NCBI GenBank assembly: GCA_963682025.1
Contig: OY821517.1
Location: 230,140,578 to 230,204,577 of the forward strand
Length of the DNA stretch: 64,000 nucleotides
Origin: Cordilura impudica
Lineage: Eukaryota; Arthropoda; Insecta; Diptera; Scathophagidae
Direction: 5' to 3'
Below the pieces are notes generated by a model. That model was not told the origin of the DNA and searched no databases. It was given only the letters and a program-made list of their open reading frames with translations. Every line of letters starts with the position of its first letter. The first letter of the stretch is position 1. Positions 46,943 to 58,535 of this stretch are shown here, piece by piece. The translations under genes and the position numbers were made by a program.

Positions 46943-46956
46943 TGGCGACCGTGAAC
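46943..46956 (+). promoter_or_regulatory. Primer binding site, tRNA-Arg type
   Basis: TGGCGACCGTGAAC, matching the start of the tRNA-Arg primer site (TGGCGACCGTGA...) used by the 412/mdg1 group. It sets the orientation (+) and the group of the element. Confidence 0.7.
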
Positions 46957-47094
46957 TAGAGCATCTGCAATAAAAGGATAATGTGAAAAAAAAATGGAAC
47001 AAACACAAAATAATGGCAAAACAAAAACAAAATAGTGACCTCTAACAAATTAACCACAAATTTAATCAAATTTAATTATTGCTGGATACTAAGT

Positions 47095-47600
47095 ATACCG
47101 TGTAAACACAAAAAAAAACAGTGGCTTTAAATACTCGAGAAAAATGTTTATAACATAACAACTTGAAAATAATATTAAAAAGAAAATAGATAAACACAAA
47201 ACAAAACAAAAAAGTGGCTTTAAATACTCGAGAAAAATTTTTATATCACAACAACTTGAAAATAATATTAAAATAGATAGACGCAAAAAACAGTGGCTTT
47301 AAAAACTCGAGAAAATTTTTTTATAACATAACAACTTGAAAATAATATTACAAAGAAAAGAGATAAACACAAAAAAACAGTGGATTTAAATACTCGAGAA
47401 AAATTTTTATATCATAACAACTTGAAAATAATATTAAAAGAGATAAACACAAAAAAACAGTGGCTTTAAATACTCGAGAAAAATTTTTATATCATAACAA
47501 CTTGAAAATAATATTAAAAAGAAAAGAGATAAACACAAAAAAACAGTGGCTTTAAAAACTCGAGAGCAATTTTTATATCATAATAACTCGAAAATCAATA
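47095..47600. repeat. Six-copy ~85-bp tandem repeat in the leader
   Basis: CAGTGGCTTTAAATACTCGAG followed by TTTTTATATCATAACAACTTG and AATAATATTAAA recurs at about 47119, 47211, 47291, 47377, 47457 and 47544. It is not a CRISPR: the units are contiguous with no spacers. Confidence 0.9.
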
Positions 47601-47604
47601 CTCG

Positions 47605-48110
47605 AAGTTAGTCAAACTCAACTTTAACAGTGTTCTAGGCATTACAAATACTTCAAATGGCGAACGATGCAACGGGTAGCTGCTACACCCGCAACGAATA
47701 GCAACAGGAGCAGCAACGAGTGACGCATAATAACCAATTACAACATCCAATATACAACCCGGAGACAGATAAGTTGCAATGCGATTTTATATATATACAT
47801 ATTTTTTCTACAATTAGTAATTATAGCTAATCATTAAATCCTTTTTAAATTACAAACTATTATATCATCATTATTTTAAAAGAAAAAAAAAGGTGTCAAT
47901 GCAACCTTAATAAATATTGAAATCATATTTATATATATCCTTATTTTTTGTTCTGATGTTATTTCTAAGAAATTTTTCGAATGATTGATAGAAACAAAAT
48001 ATCTGTAAATTTAATGAACGGAGAATAGAAATGAAGATTCAAAAAAAAAATATATTTTTTTGCAGGGGCATAATTAAAGTTAGGATAATAGAATAGGAAA
48101 ATAAAAGGAT
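47605..48110. other. Leader sequence, no gene seen
   Basis: AT-rich with a short GC-richer patch at 47650-47770 (GAACGATGCAACGGGTAGC area). No ORF or motif supported. Confidence 0.5.
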
Positions 48111-48113
48111 ATT

Positions 48114-48332
48114 ATGGGGAAGACAGAGTCGAAATTGGAGAAGCCTAACGCGAATGTGATAACTAATGTGGAAGTAGTTGATCACACGTCCCTGATCTAT
48201 TCCGTATGGTTCCTCCTTTTGTATATCACGATTATGACAGGTGCGAACTTATTACTAAAACTCTACCTCCTCCACAAGAGATCACTGCGTAAAAAGTACG
48301 CAAGTAGGGCTGGTAACTTGGACAAGATTTAG
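48114..48332 (+). CDS. Small membrane protein ORF in the 412-like leader
   Basis: 72 codons from ATG at 48114, intact. It starts MGKTESKLEK, with Gly2 suitable for N-myristoylation, then VEVVDHTSLIYS, one hydrophobic helix (VWFLLLYITIMTGANLLLKL), and a basic tail (HKRSLRKKYASR). Its place in the leader matches that of small ORFs of unknown function in 412-group elements. I cannot name a function. It is the only intact frame of this element, which may reflect chance given its length. Confidence 0.5.
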   Translation: MGKTESKLEKPNANVITNVEVVDHTSLIYSVWFLLLYITIMTGANLLLKLYLLHKRSLRKKYASRAGNLDKI

Positions 48333-48641
48333 GTCATATGGACCTTTGTGCTTGTGTCAGATCGGCCTACTACAACTTGATCGTATTGGATCATTTTCGT
48401 ATTTTTGATGATATTAATTAGTTTTTTTTTTAGAAAAGAAAAAAAAACTGATGCCCTCGTGGACAATTATTTGTAATTTTTTTTTTAACTCTTTTCTGAT
48501 TAGAGGCAGAACAATAGAACAATCTTTTATTGCAGATCCTGTTAATCCGAATCCCACTTATAAGTTTTCTATATTGTGTTTTTATATTATATATATTTAG
48601 TTTTCACTTTCACCCTTGAGAGAATATTAAAAGCTTTTATG

Positions 48642-48930
48642 TATATCGATTTTTTTTTATTGCTATTGGCAATATATAATGACTTCTTGTAATAATCCAT
48701 GTAAGCAATTTCACTGTCTTTTATAGAGATGATAATTGGAAATAATTGCATATTTATATTTTCATATGAGTAGCAAAGCTTTTATATATATATTGATTTT
48801 TTTTATTACTATTTGCAATATATAATGGCTTCTTGTAATAATCCATGTAATGAATTTCACCGTGTTTTGTAGAATTGATAATTGGAAACAATTGCATATT
48901 TATATTTTCATATGAATAGGAAAGCTTTTA
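48642..48930. repeat. Two-copy ~147-bp tandem repeat, third copy at 49912-50062
   Basis: GCAATATATAATG, CTTGTAATAATCCATGTAA, AATTTCAC and AATTGCATATTTATATTTTCAT occur in order at 48645 and 48793, and again, diverged, at 49912-50062. Confidence 0.85.
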
Positions 48931-49654
48931 TATAAATTAAAATGTTGCATGTTAGAATATTGTTAATTAGAATGTTGCATATTAAAATGTTGTTTTGTAA
49001 AAATATTATATAGTGCGGTTGATCGTTTATAAATGAAAGACGAATGAATTTGTTATATTTTTATTATTGTTTATTTTAGTCTTCTTGTTACAATTTTAAT
49101 TAATTATGTTTATTTATTATTAACAAATTTTGTGGTTTGTTTTATCTACTATGTAGGCTTGCATTTATAATTATGTTTAAAACTGTGAGTCACTGACTGA
49201 CTACCGAATGACAACTCAATATTGAATGACAACTGAGTGCTTGACGATAACTGAATACTTAATACTAAATGTCTTTTTCTTTCACTTTTACTTATATAAT
49301 AATAAATTACTATCGTCAGCAACAAGGAAACACTAAATGTTAATACTAAAGAATACCACTGAAAAAATGCTAAGCCAAGCAGACATATGGTTGACATAAA
49401 TAATGCATTGGCTTGAGAATTGTTTATACACCGAAAACAATAAGGAAATGTAGTGTGATATTGTGACACAATTATTAAATGTAGAACATAATTATAAAAT
49501 GTAAATTATTGCAATATGATATTGCGACATACTCATGCACGTTGTGAGTAATTTAATGAGGGGAAAAACATTTATAAAAATAAATGACAGCTAAGGCGTT
49601 TGTCAAGTTGGGTGGCAAAATATTTATTTACCAAAAAATTAGTGCCGACATAGT

Positions 49655-49905
49655 GAATGTAAATATGAAGATGATTGGTGAACTAATTTGTTCACCATAT
49701 TGGGCGACATGAATGGCGGCTTGACATGATTGGCGGACTGATTTTTTTGCGATAGTGGCGGACCGATCTGATTGGAAGACTGATATGTTCGCCATAGTGG
49801 CGGGCTGATCTGAATGGCGCACTGATTTGTTCGCCATTTTGGCAGGCTGATCTGTTCGCCATATTTGCGGGCTACCTTGCTCGCCATATTTGCGGACTGA
49901 CTTGT
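49655..49905. repeat. Short tandem array (25-33 bp units)
   Basis: About eight copies of a unit such as TGTTCGCCATATTGGCGGACTGA, with variants. Higher GC than the flanks. Antisense ORFs of 120-134 codons over it are translations of the repeat. Confidence 0.85.
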
Positions 49906-50323
49906 GACATATATATTGATTTTTTTTTTTGTTGCTATTGGCAATATATATTGAAATCGTGATTTTATTGTAATAATCCATGTGGGAAATTTCACCATCA
50001 TTTATGGAAGTGATGATTAGAGGCAATTGCATGTTTATATTTTTATATGAATCATTGCATGAATGACCTTAGATAAGTGGAACTTTAATTGATTTTTTTA
50101 TATTTTAATTACACGCTAGGGTCTCATAGTAGGACTTTCGAAATTTCAAATGGGATAAATTGATCACATTTAGAAACTATATTCATTGCATTTTGATTGC
50201 TTTTGGCAATGAATATGAATGAGTATATAAATGAACTTGGATGAGTGGAATTTTAACTGGTATTCTGGTATGGACTGGACAGCGATACAGAGCCAGTGAA
50301 GGTTTATAAGGGACGAATTCGAT

Positions 50324-51453
50324 GTGTCATATAAGTGCCTAAGTACCGATAGACCTACAAAGGAGGATACCGTGGAAAGGCATCTGCGGAACCTCTATAT
50401 GCGACTTGAGGAAATACGAGTCGTTTTGAATGTACACTACCAACGTCTAACGGCCGCACACAAAGTGGCAGCAGAGGGCTTCTTCGTGGACCTACGTACT
50501 ATGCTTATAAGTGTAGCGGCAAGAAGGGGAATAGAGGTTAAATTACCCCTTTCCCTCCACGAAAGAGTACAATTTGAAGAAGACAGCGAGGAATTAGAAA
50601 CCACGGAAGAAACAATGCCACAGACTGCAGGTGAATTTTTATGAGCGGCATCCAGGATTATACCTGAATTCGATGGCCGAGCGGAAAATCTGCAAAGTTT
50701 TTTGGATGCGCTGTCCCTGGCAGACTCGATTGCTGAGGACCAAAACGCAGTCGCAGTTAATTTGGTGAAAACCAAATTAAAGGGCACCGCACGCATCCTG
50801 ATCGAGGGTAATGAAGTCAATTTGACCGAAATAATTACCAAACTGAGGACACGCGTTAAGGGGGAATCAGTTGAAGTCCTTTCGGCAAAATTAATGAACC
50901 TAAAACAGAGCGGTAAAACTCCAAATGACTACACAATAGAAGTTGAAGAGTTGGCGAGGAAGTTACAGTCCGCCTACTTATCGGATGGCCTGACAACCAG
51001 CTTGTCGGAGAAATACACAACTAACATTGCCGTTAAGGCAATGACAAAAATCTGCACGAACGACTGAGTGGCGCTCGTATTGGAAGCGGGTTATTTTAAC
51101 ACTCTTAACGACGCAGTAGCTAATTACATAAACTGCGCAACGGATCCATCCAGGAACAGCACAATAATGTACTATAACAGGGATAGATACATTTCCCAGG
51201 ATTAAGGACGCGGACGACCTAACACTAATTTTTGCCGACGTGGAAATTACACCGGAAATCGCGGACGTAGTACCAACAACGCGAGATACAACAGTGGGGG
51301 TAACCGATCCCAACATGGTAACAATGAGGTTAATAGGCGACACTAATAATTATAGCGGGAACCATAACAACCGCAATAATAGCAATAACAGAGGACTTAA
51401 TGTCCGGCCTCTGCATGGGAGTACGGAAAACGTACAATCCCCGGGTACTCAAT
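50324..51453 (+). pseudogene. 412-like gag
   Basis: One frame with in-frame stops at 50642, 51065 and near 51205. N-terminal helical text (RHLRNLYMRLEEIRVVL), then the capsid-like IIPEFDGRAENLQSFLDALS, NLVKTKLKGTARILI and LMNLKQSGKTPNDYTIEVEELARKL, followed by an R/G/N-rich tail (NRGRSTNNARYNSGG) in place of zinc knuckles. The order and spacing look complete, so damage is by substitution rather than deletion. Confidence 0.75.
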
Positions 51454-51541
51454 AGATCAATTGGTTAAAAATAGTAGAACCTTAAATGTTAATTTAAATT
51501 CAGCATCATATATTTGATTAAGATCGCAATTCAATGAGGGT

Positions 51542-52144
51542 GTGTCGACGTTTTTGGTTGACACAGGTGCGGACATATCAATAATCAAGAGTGCACAGAT
51601 TAAATATGAAATAATAGATACGTCTAATACAATTAGCCCACACGGCATAGGAAAGGGTATGACATATACTAAGGGAAAGATCGCAACGGATTTGATATTT
51701 GAAAATCTGTTGGTGGAACATAAACTCCATGTGGTGGATGGTGAAATTTCAAGTCCATCTGATGGAAGACTAGGACTAGACTTCATTCGGAATTACAATT
51801 GTAAGCTGGAATATGGACCGGATCAAGATTGGATATTATTAAGACCAGATGATTTTCCTAAAAGTATATGGATGGAAATGCAAAAATACCCGATCATCAA
51901 CACAATATCATTACCTGCGAGATCGGAGGTAATTAGGGAAATAAATATAAAAGACTCAAAGTGTGACTTATTTATTCCGAACCAAACCCTTAAGGAAGGG
52001 ATATTTATCGCAAATACAATTTCAAACGCCTCGGAAACTTTTGTACGCATAATGAATACAACGAACAAAGAGGTAAGATATTGCCCGAAAAATTTCCTAA
52101 ATTCATTGAGAATGAACTCAAGGAATATGCAGGAAATATATTGA
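51542..52144 (+). pseudogene. 412-like protease and linker
   Basis: Aspartic protease with FLVDTGADISIIK near the start and a GRLGLDFI flap-end motif (~51765), followed by the pre-RT linker with LPARSEVIREI and GIFIANTI. Intact for 200 codons. The upstream join to gag is in another frame. Confidence 0.8.
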
Positions 52145-52291
52145 TTTTTTCGCACTAGAAACGGAGAAAATTTCTGCGAACATATATTTATAGGCAAAAA
52201 TTTCGTTTAAAGGATACGGAACCAACATACATCAAGAACTACAGGATACCTCGCGCATAAGGAGGAAATTAAGGGAAAAGTGGATTAATTA

Positions 52292-53150
52292 TTGAAAGAT
52301 GGTATAATTGAACCATCAGCTTCTGAATACAATAGTCTAATATTACTAGTGCCGAAAATATCTCTAGTCGGAAGCATTACCAGTAGATGGAGATTGTTAG
52401 AAGATTACAGGGCGGTTAATAAAAAATTGGTAGCAGATAAATTTCCATTACCAAGAATAGATGACATTCTTGATCAGCTTGGCAAAGCGAAATATTTTTC
52501 TTGCCTAGACTTAACATCTGGATTTCATCAGATTGAATTAGATGAGGACTCGAGGGATATTACATCATTTTCAAAGATAGGGGATCATTTCGTTTTAAGC
52601 GCCTTCCATACGGGCTTAAAATAGCACCTAATTCATTTCAGAGAATGATGATTTTTGCATTTGCTGGATTATCTCCAGCACAGGCTTTTTTATATATGCA
52701 TGATTTAGTCGTACTTGGTCGTTCAAAGCGACACATGATAAGGAATTTGGTAGGTGTTTTTGAGACCTGCCGGAAATATAACTTTAAACTACATCCAGGA
52801 AAGTGTTCATTTTTCAGTTACGAAGTGACTTATTTGGGTAACAAATATACGGATAAAGGCATCCTTCCGGGCGATAGCAAATTCAAAATAATTCAGGATT
52901 ATCCCGCACCTAAAAATGCCGACGAAACGAAAACATTTGTTGTCGATTACATATTTCAGACCATACATATATGGCACTAGATTTATAGTGAGAAGCGATC
53001 ACCGACCACTGTCGTACCTGTTCTCGATGAAAAACCCTTCCTCAAAACTGACGCGCATGAGATTGGATTTGGAAGAGTATGATTTTACGGTAGAGTACCT
53101 AAGGGGAAGGACAACCATGTCACCGATGCCTTATATCGGATAAGCATAGG
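52292..53150 (+). pseudogene. 412-like reverse transcriptase and RNase H, with internal deletion
   Basis: RT motifs: GIIEPSASEYNSLILLVPK, WRLLEDYRAVNKKLVADKFPLPRIDDIL and FSCLDLTSGFHQIEL, then a shift near 52620. The palm reads YMHD where YxDD is required, so one catalytic Asp is lost. After PAPKNADETK the frame jumps into the RNase H tail (FRPYIYGTRFIVRSDHRPLSYLF, 52940-53130): the thumb and most of RNase H are deleted. Confidence 0.85.
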
Positions 53151-53162
53151 GTTTATGAAACA

Positions 53163-53510
53163 TTGAGCATAAAGGAGGTAAGAAGAAATGTTCGTCTAAA
53201 GTTTGACCCACAAGGCAAAACAAACGATACAATTCAAGTCAATGAATTTAAGGAAATAGCGAACAAATTATTGAGAAAATTAATAATTGCGTTAACGTCG
53301 AAAAGAATAAGAGTTACTGCTGACGAGCAGAAGAATACCCTCCTAGAAAAATAACATAATGACCCGTTATATGGAGGTCATCCCGGAATAACAAGGATGA
53401 CAACGAAAATGAATGAAAAATATTTCTGGAATGGAATCTCCAGAGACATCCGTAACTACATAAAAAGGTGTAGCGCAGCATCAGACAAATTAATCTCTAC
53501 CAAAAACCAG
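53163..53510 (+). pseudogene. 412-like integrase, N-terminal remnant
   Basis: Only the zinc-binding region is recognisable: HNDPLYGGHPGITRMTTKMNEKYFWNG and IKRC near 53360-53470. The catalytic core is absent. Sequence after 53510 is not assignable to integrase. Confidence 0.6.
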
Positions 53511-53724
53511 GGAGCCAATGGTGATAACGAAAACACCGGCGCTCGAATTACGTTGTTAAAAAAAAAAGAATTTTTTGGTTTTAGCACCAAACAAAATGTA
53601 CGTTATTTGTTAACATTGATCTTAAGACTAACTAAACATTTTGTTTCCATGTTCTATATATTTTCAAAAAAAAAAATGCCATCGAATCTTTTTTTTCTCT
53701 TAATGTCAACAAAACCGAAAACAA

Positions 53725-53895
53725 AGTAGAACTTTTGCCTTCAGCTTGAAAAAATCAAAATCAAAATGTACTGAAAGCAAAGCAGAACTTTTGCCTTCAG
53801 TTTGTTACTACAATATTGCTTCATATATTATTTTATTATAAATGTTAATGAACTGAAAGCAAAGCAGAAATTTTGATTTCAATTTGTTAATGAAA
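53725..53895. repeat. Three-copy direct repeat, ~40-bp core
   Basis: CTGAAAGCAAAGCAGAA(C/A)TTTTG and TTCAGTTTGTTA blocks at about 53720, 53771 and 53853. Possibly part of an LTR. 53900-54076 holds no visible gene. Confidence 0.7.
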
Positions 53896-54088
53896 ACAAT
53901 CTGCAATGTGTGTATTTCTTTATTAAATCTTCTACGCTTATTTCAGTGGCGTAGGTTGAATTTGGGTACGGATACGTAACTCCTCCCCTAACAAACTGAG
54001 CGAGGCAACAGCAAGAAATAGACTGACTTACTGTGTAAAATATGTACATCGTTTAATACAAAATTAATAAGGGTAGAAGAGGACTTAG

Positions 54089-56917
54089 GTTAGGTTAGGT
54101 TAGGTTGAAAAAGAGGAGCCATGTATACACATAGCTCATATCCGTTTTACCCGGATATACACTTAAGCCAGAAAGTCGGCTTGTTGTGCGCTCTACATCC
54201 TCGTGCTCATCCGTTAATCTACTCCTTATTTAACTTAGGAGTTCGGTCTCGATAGCAAATCTCCTGAGTGCTTTCCAGCGTATCCCCCTAAGAGCCGCTA
54301 GGCCTGGTATGATTTCGTTGGATAAATTTCTGACCCTTGTTCCGGCAAATGCAGGACAGTAACAAAGGTAGTGTTCTAGGGTCTCGTCATCCTCTCCACA
54401 AGCTCTGCATGTGGCCGATTCTGCCCGTCCTATACGGTATAGATGAGCCATCAGTTCAGAGTGTCTAGTGAGGATGCCAATAATCCTACTCAGTTCCTTT
54501 CTATTTAGACTAAGGATTTCCTTAGTCTTTGAAATATTTGGAGAGCCCCACAGTATCTTCGTAGCCTTACCCACGTCAGTTTCCTCCCAAATTGAAGTAT
54601 GTGAATTAGTTGCCCACTCCGATAATTTCAATTTGACAGCCTGGAAAGGTATTGGGTTTTCCAAATTGACACCCTCCAGGAAAGAACCCTTCCCGGCCAG
54701 TTCATCTGCAATCTCGTTTCCCATTATACCACTGTGTCCTGGGATCCAAATGATCTCAAGTCTGCCTCTTGTAGTGAAGTTTGCAATTTCTTCCTTACAT
54801 CTGAGGACAGTCCTTGATCTAGTTTTGTCCGAGGATATCGCCCTGATAGCCGCTAGACTGTCCGAAAATATTTTCACGTCTCCAGGGCTTGGGATTGCCC
54901 GTACGTCAATAGATCTTATGCATTCTGTTATCGCGAACACTTCGGCCTGAAAGACAGAGTTGTGGTCCGGAATGCGTAGGTATATGCCATTGGAACGGTC
55001 TTCATATGGTCGGTGATATATTCCCGTGTTACTCTTAGTCGTAACATGGCCAGAGCTGCCCCATATTTAATTCTAATCTCGATCGGGTGTATAGATAGAA
55101 TCGTCTCTAAAGCCCTCGTAGATGTAGTCCGTATTGCGCCGCTGATTCCTATGCAGCAGAGGCGTTGTATTTTTTGGAATGGTTTAATATAGCATTTTCT
55201 GTTCATTGATGTCCATGTGACTACGGATGCGTAGGTTAGAATTGGTCTAACGACGCTTGTGTAAAGCCAATGAGTCATCCTCGGGCTTTAACCCTATTTT
55301 GAACTTATAGCTCTTCTGCAAATGGCCCATATCCGGTGAGCCTTCGCGACTTTGCTCTCAATATGGTCCTTCCAAGTGAGCTTTTTGTCGAGAGTCACCC
55401 CAAGGTATTTCACCGTTTGTGTGATGCTAATCGTTTTGCCCTGGAAGCGGGGTTCATCGAATTCGACTATTCTCGTCTTCCTAGTAAAGAGGCATATTTC
55501 AGTCTTTTCCGGGTTCACATTTAATCCCCTTGGTTGTGCCCAATCGTATGCTATTCCGAGTGCATCCGATGCCCTCCTACATAAATTTCTAGGATCTTTC
55601 CCCCTTAACAGTATCGCTACATCGTCTGCATAGCAGACAGGTTGGAAACCCTTATTGGTTAGAATCCTTAGAAGACTGTTTATAGTGGCCACCCAGAGAA
55701 GGGGGGATAGAATTCCCCCTTGAGGTGTCCCACAGCAAACCTTGTCTCTTATTTTAATGCCACCAACCTCGCAACTTATCCATCTATTCCCTAGCATGTG
55801 ACTGATCCAGGCTTTGATATCCCGGTCGATGTCGAATCGTTCTAGGGAGTGGAGTAGCGCATTTGTTGATACATTGTTAAAAGCTCCTTCTATATCAATG
55901 AATATGGCTAGAGTGAAGATTTTTAGATCAAAAGATCTTTCTATGTGGTGAACTACTTCATGAAGCGCAGTTTCTACTGAGCGTCCCTTTAAATAAGCGT
56001 GTTGTTTGAACTTCAACAGCTCATTTGGGATTTGAGATTTAACCATGTTATCGACTATTCGCTCCATGGTTTTCAGTAGGAAGGATGTAAGACTTATCGG
56101 TCGATAGGCCTTAGGGTTCGCGTAGCTTTCCTTTCCCGGCTTTCGTATGAAGACCACTTTGGCCTCCTGCCATGCTCTGGGGGTGTACGCAAGTTTAAGG
56201 CAAGCAGAGAATATGCCAGCCTGACTACTGCCAATCAAGTCCCCGCTCTTTTGTAATAGAGCAGGAAAGATTTCATCTGGGCCTGCTGCCTTAAAGGCGG
56301 CAAAGCTTTGTATTGCCTTAATTACAATATTTTCGGTTATTCTATCATATCTCTCCTCTCGATATTGTTCCTCATTAGGCCCTTCATATTGTTCCCCTTC
56401 GGGTCCCGTCTGCTGTTCCACATTGGTTCCAGTTTGTCGAGACACATTGGTACCAATTTCAGGGTCCCTATTCGGCCCATATTCTTCGGTAAGAAAGTGT
56501 GTTTCCATCAATATTCTTAAGGACTGTTCCATCGATTCCGCCGGAATCCCGTCCCTATCGACTAGAGTTTCAGGCTGCGAATGGGTTTTCGATAAGAGTT
56601 TCTTGATTTTTGAGATGTCATTAACGCTATCAACCTGTTCACAGAAGTGTTTCCAGGAGTTGCGTTTGGCTATTCGAGTCTTTTTGTTGTAATCCCTGAG
56701 CTTAACATGTTAGTCATCCCAGTATATTGCGTGTTTTTTATGACGAGCCCTATTGAAAAGTCTTCGGACGTCCTTCCCAAGATTTATCAGTTCCCCTGTT
56801 AGCCAGGGTTTATCTCGGGGAGATCTCCTTTCCCGGAGTGGACAGCATTCCTTGAAGGACTCAATTAGGCTCCTCGTTATTTTGTCCACTTCCTCGTCAA
56901 CCTCTTCGACATACCTT
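54089..56917 (-). mobile_element. LOA-like LINE, 5'-truncated, (AACCT)n tail
   Basis: Flanked by a perfect 12-bp duplication AAGAGGACTTAG (54077-54088 and 56918-56929). In element sense it starts within ORF2 and ends with about four AACCT units instead of poly(A). The RT and a downstream RNase H place it with LOA/I-type LINEs. Truncation and target duplication are typical of target-primed reverse transcription. Confidence 0.9.
54230..56917 (-). pseudogene. LOA-like ORF2: reverse transcriptase and RNase H
   Basis: Endonuclease is missing. RT begins around RRSPRDKPWLTGELI (~56800), with a TAA at 56710-56712. The main frame (56532-55294) has FKAAGPDEIFPALLQK, YRPISLTSFLLKTMERI, LAIFIDIEGAFNNV, TPQGGILSPLLW and the catalytic CYADD. 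After a shift near 55285 the thumb (55278-54928) follows, then RNase H (54940-54230) with FSDSLAAIRAI and IPGHSGIMGNEIADELAGKG, and a C-terminal zinc motif CRACGEDDETLEHYLCYC. One stop and two shifts inactivate it. Confidence 0.9.
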
Positions 56918-56929
56918 AAGAGGACTTAG

Positions 56930-57395
56930 AGATCAAAACTTTACATTAGATCACAAAGATTTAATTCGAACAGTGTTGTTTTCGCAATCGCGGAAATAAA
57001 ATATATTTTTAAGAGCAGAGAAGAGAAGAGAAGTTTATGCGTGAGCGCTTTAAAATTTTAATGTGTTTTTACCGCGGTTATAGCTAGACTGGCTTTAATA
57101 CTAATTATTGTTAGAACATGTAAACTAAGTAAATTCAAGTTATACGGGCATATTGAACGTACCCTTGTATTACATTAAAATAATGTAAAGGGGAAAAAAA
57201 TTTACATGAATATATAAAAAATGTGAGATATAAAAGTGAGTATATAAAAGGTATACAATGATCATTATTGTAATTAATATCGTTCTGATGATAACCAAGT
57301 AAACAAATAAACGGCAGTAAAACAATAGTTTTACATAACTCTTAATTAATGTAATTTGCAAAGTTTGTGAGCAATTGGTTTATATTTTGTACTTT
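56930..57395. other. AT-rich stretch, no gene seen
   Basis: Pre-insertion host sequence to the right of the LINE. AGAGAAGAGAAGAGAAG at about 57017 is a short purine repeat. No coding motif. Confidence 0.5.
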
Positions 57396-57399
57396 TTGG

Positions 57400-58535
57400 A
57401 AACCAAAGTGATGTGGGTTCTATACATTTATTTAAACGTTTTTCTATACATTTATTTAAACGTTTAACTATTATTTCCTCCATAATTTTTTCAAGGCTGG
57501 TAATATCGATATGGGTCGATAGTTATTAAAATGAGTTTTGCATCCGTTTTTATATATTGGTCGTATACAAGAAACTTTGAAGGTATCAGGAACTATTGAG
57601 GTATTTATAATTAGGTTTATTAATTTAGTTATATTTGAAACCATCACATGAGCATTATTTTTCAGATCAATAGCATCACCTGCACTTATGTTCATGTTCA
57701 ATGTTTTGATTATTGCACAAACCTCCTCTTCGCACATTCCAGCTAGGTAAAAAGAATTCCGAAGTACTCGAGTAGTGTGACTTGTAACGTTTAATCACAT
57801 TTCTCTATTATTGTTTCTAGGTTTTGTTTAAAATTGACCGCAAATGAGTTACATATTTGTGTTTTACTTATTGCTTTGAAATTTTTCACAGTTACTTCAT
57901 AAATTTTATCAGATTTTTTTACATACATTTACATTTACATTTTTTATTAATTACCATGTTGCACGAATATTATTTCTGTTTTCAAAAAACTTTTTTTGAA
58001 ATAGTTTTTTTTGACATAATTTAGTTTTTTATCAAGCATATTTCTAAATTTTTTGTTTTTGAATATAATATCCATTTTTATATATTTTGTATTCGCAGCA
58101 CTTTATTATTAAATTGTCGTTTATCCAAGAATTAGGTATTGCGTTTTTGCGTTTTTTCGTATCTACCGTAAATATTTCGTATAGTTCTTTGAACTTCTCA
58201 TATGTCAAATTTGACATTATATTTGGATTTGTTTGATTTTCAACTTCATCTCAATTAGTTGTACATATCTGTTGGTTAACTTTAAACTTTCTTATTTTAG
58301 TTTGCTATGTATACCCTATTGTCTCTTCTTCAAAAATTTCTACAGAGAAACAGAACACAATAGCATAATGATCTGAGGTGTTTGTTTTTATTATTGAGAC
58401 GTATTCTTCTTTGATTGTTTATTTCTTACAAAGATATGATTAATAGATGTTTTCGTACATTTATTTATATCCTCTCTTGTGTAGTCATTTACACTGTGTG
58501 TAATTTTTTAAGTCATGGAAATATAAACCAAAAAT
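57400..58535 (-). pseudogene. CR1-like LINE: endonuclease end and RT start
   Basis: Minus strand from the transposon junction: TSDHYAIVF (the SDH catalytic motif of the AP-like endonuclease, ~58370), a linker with NAIPNSWINDNLI (~58130), then RT text ISAGDAIDLKNN, SIVPDTFKVSCIRPIYK, HFNNYRPISILPAL (57737-57471) and EKIMEEIIVKRLNKCIE. The last eight residues (KRLNKCIE) are duplicated by a 24-bp tandem repeat (57424-57462). Frames are broken repeatedly. The copy is cut or lost below 57400. Confidence 0.75.

Larger units (their letters stand above)
46651..53510 (+). mobile_element. 412/mdg1-like Gypsy element, decayed, 3' LTR missing
   Basis: LTR, tRNA-Arg-type primer site, a leader of more than 3 kb with tandem arrays and a small membrane ORF, then gag, protease, RT, partial RNase H and partial integrase. 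A long leader with small ORFs is known for 412. The RT-RNase H junction carries a deletion and the 3' LTR was not found. Confidence 0.7.

Noticed and set aside
47095..47600. CRISPR-like array
   Set aside because: Repeats are contiguous ~85-bp tandem units without unique spacers, in a eukaryotic retroelement leader.
49149..49469. 106-codon minus-strand ORF with hydrophobic stretches
   Set aside because: AT-rich DNA easily gives such text; no start context, homology or splice signals.
49628..50032. 120-134-codon minus-strand ORFs
   Set aside because: They translate the short tandem array; protein repeats mirror the DNA repeat.
54087..54106. Telomeric TTAGG array
   Set aside because: Only about four units, placed exactly at the 3' end of a LINE with a target duplication; it is the LINE tail, not a telomere.
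54468..54950. 160-codon plus-strand ORF
   Set aside because: Antisense shadow of the LOA-like RNase H, which has clear catalytic motifs on the minus strand.
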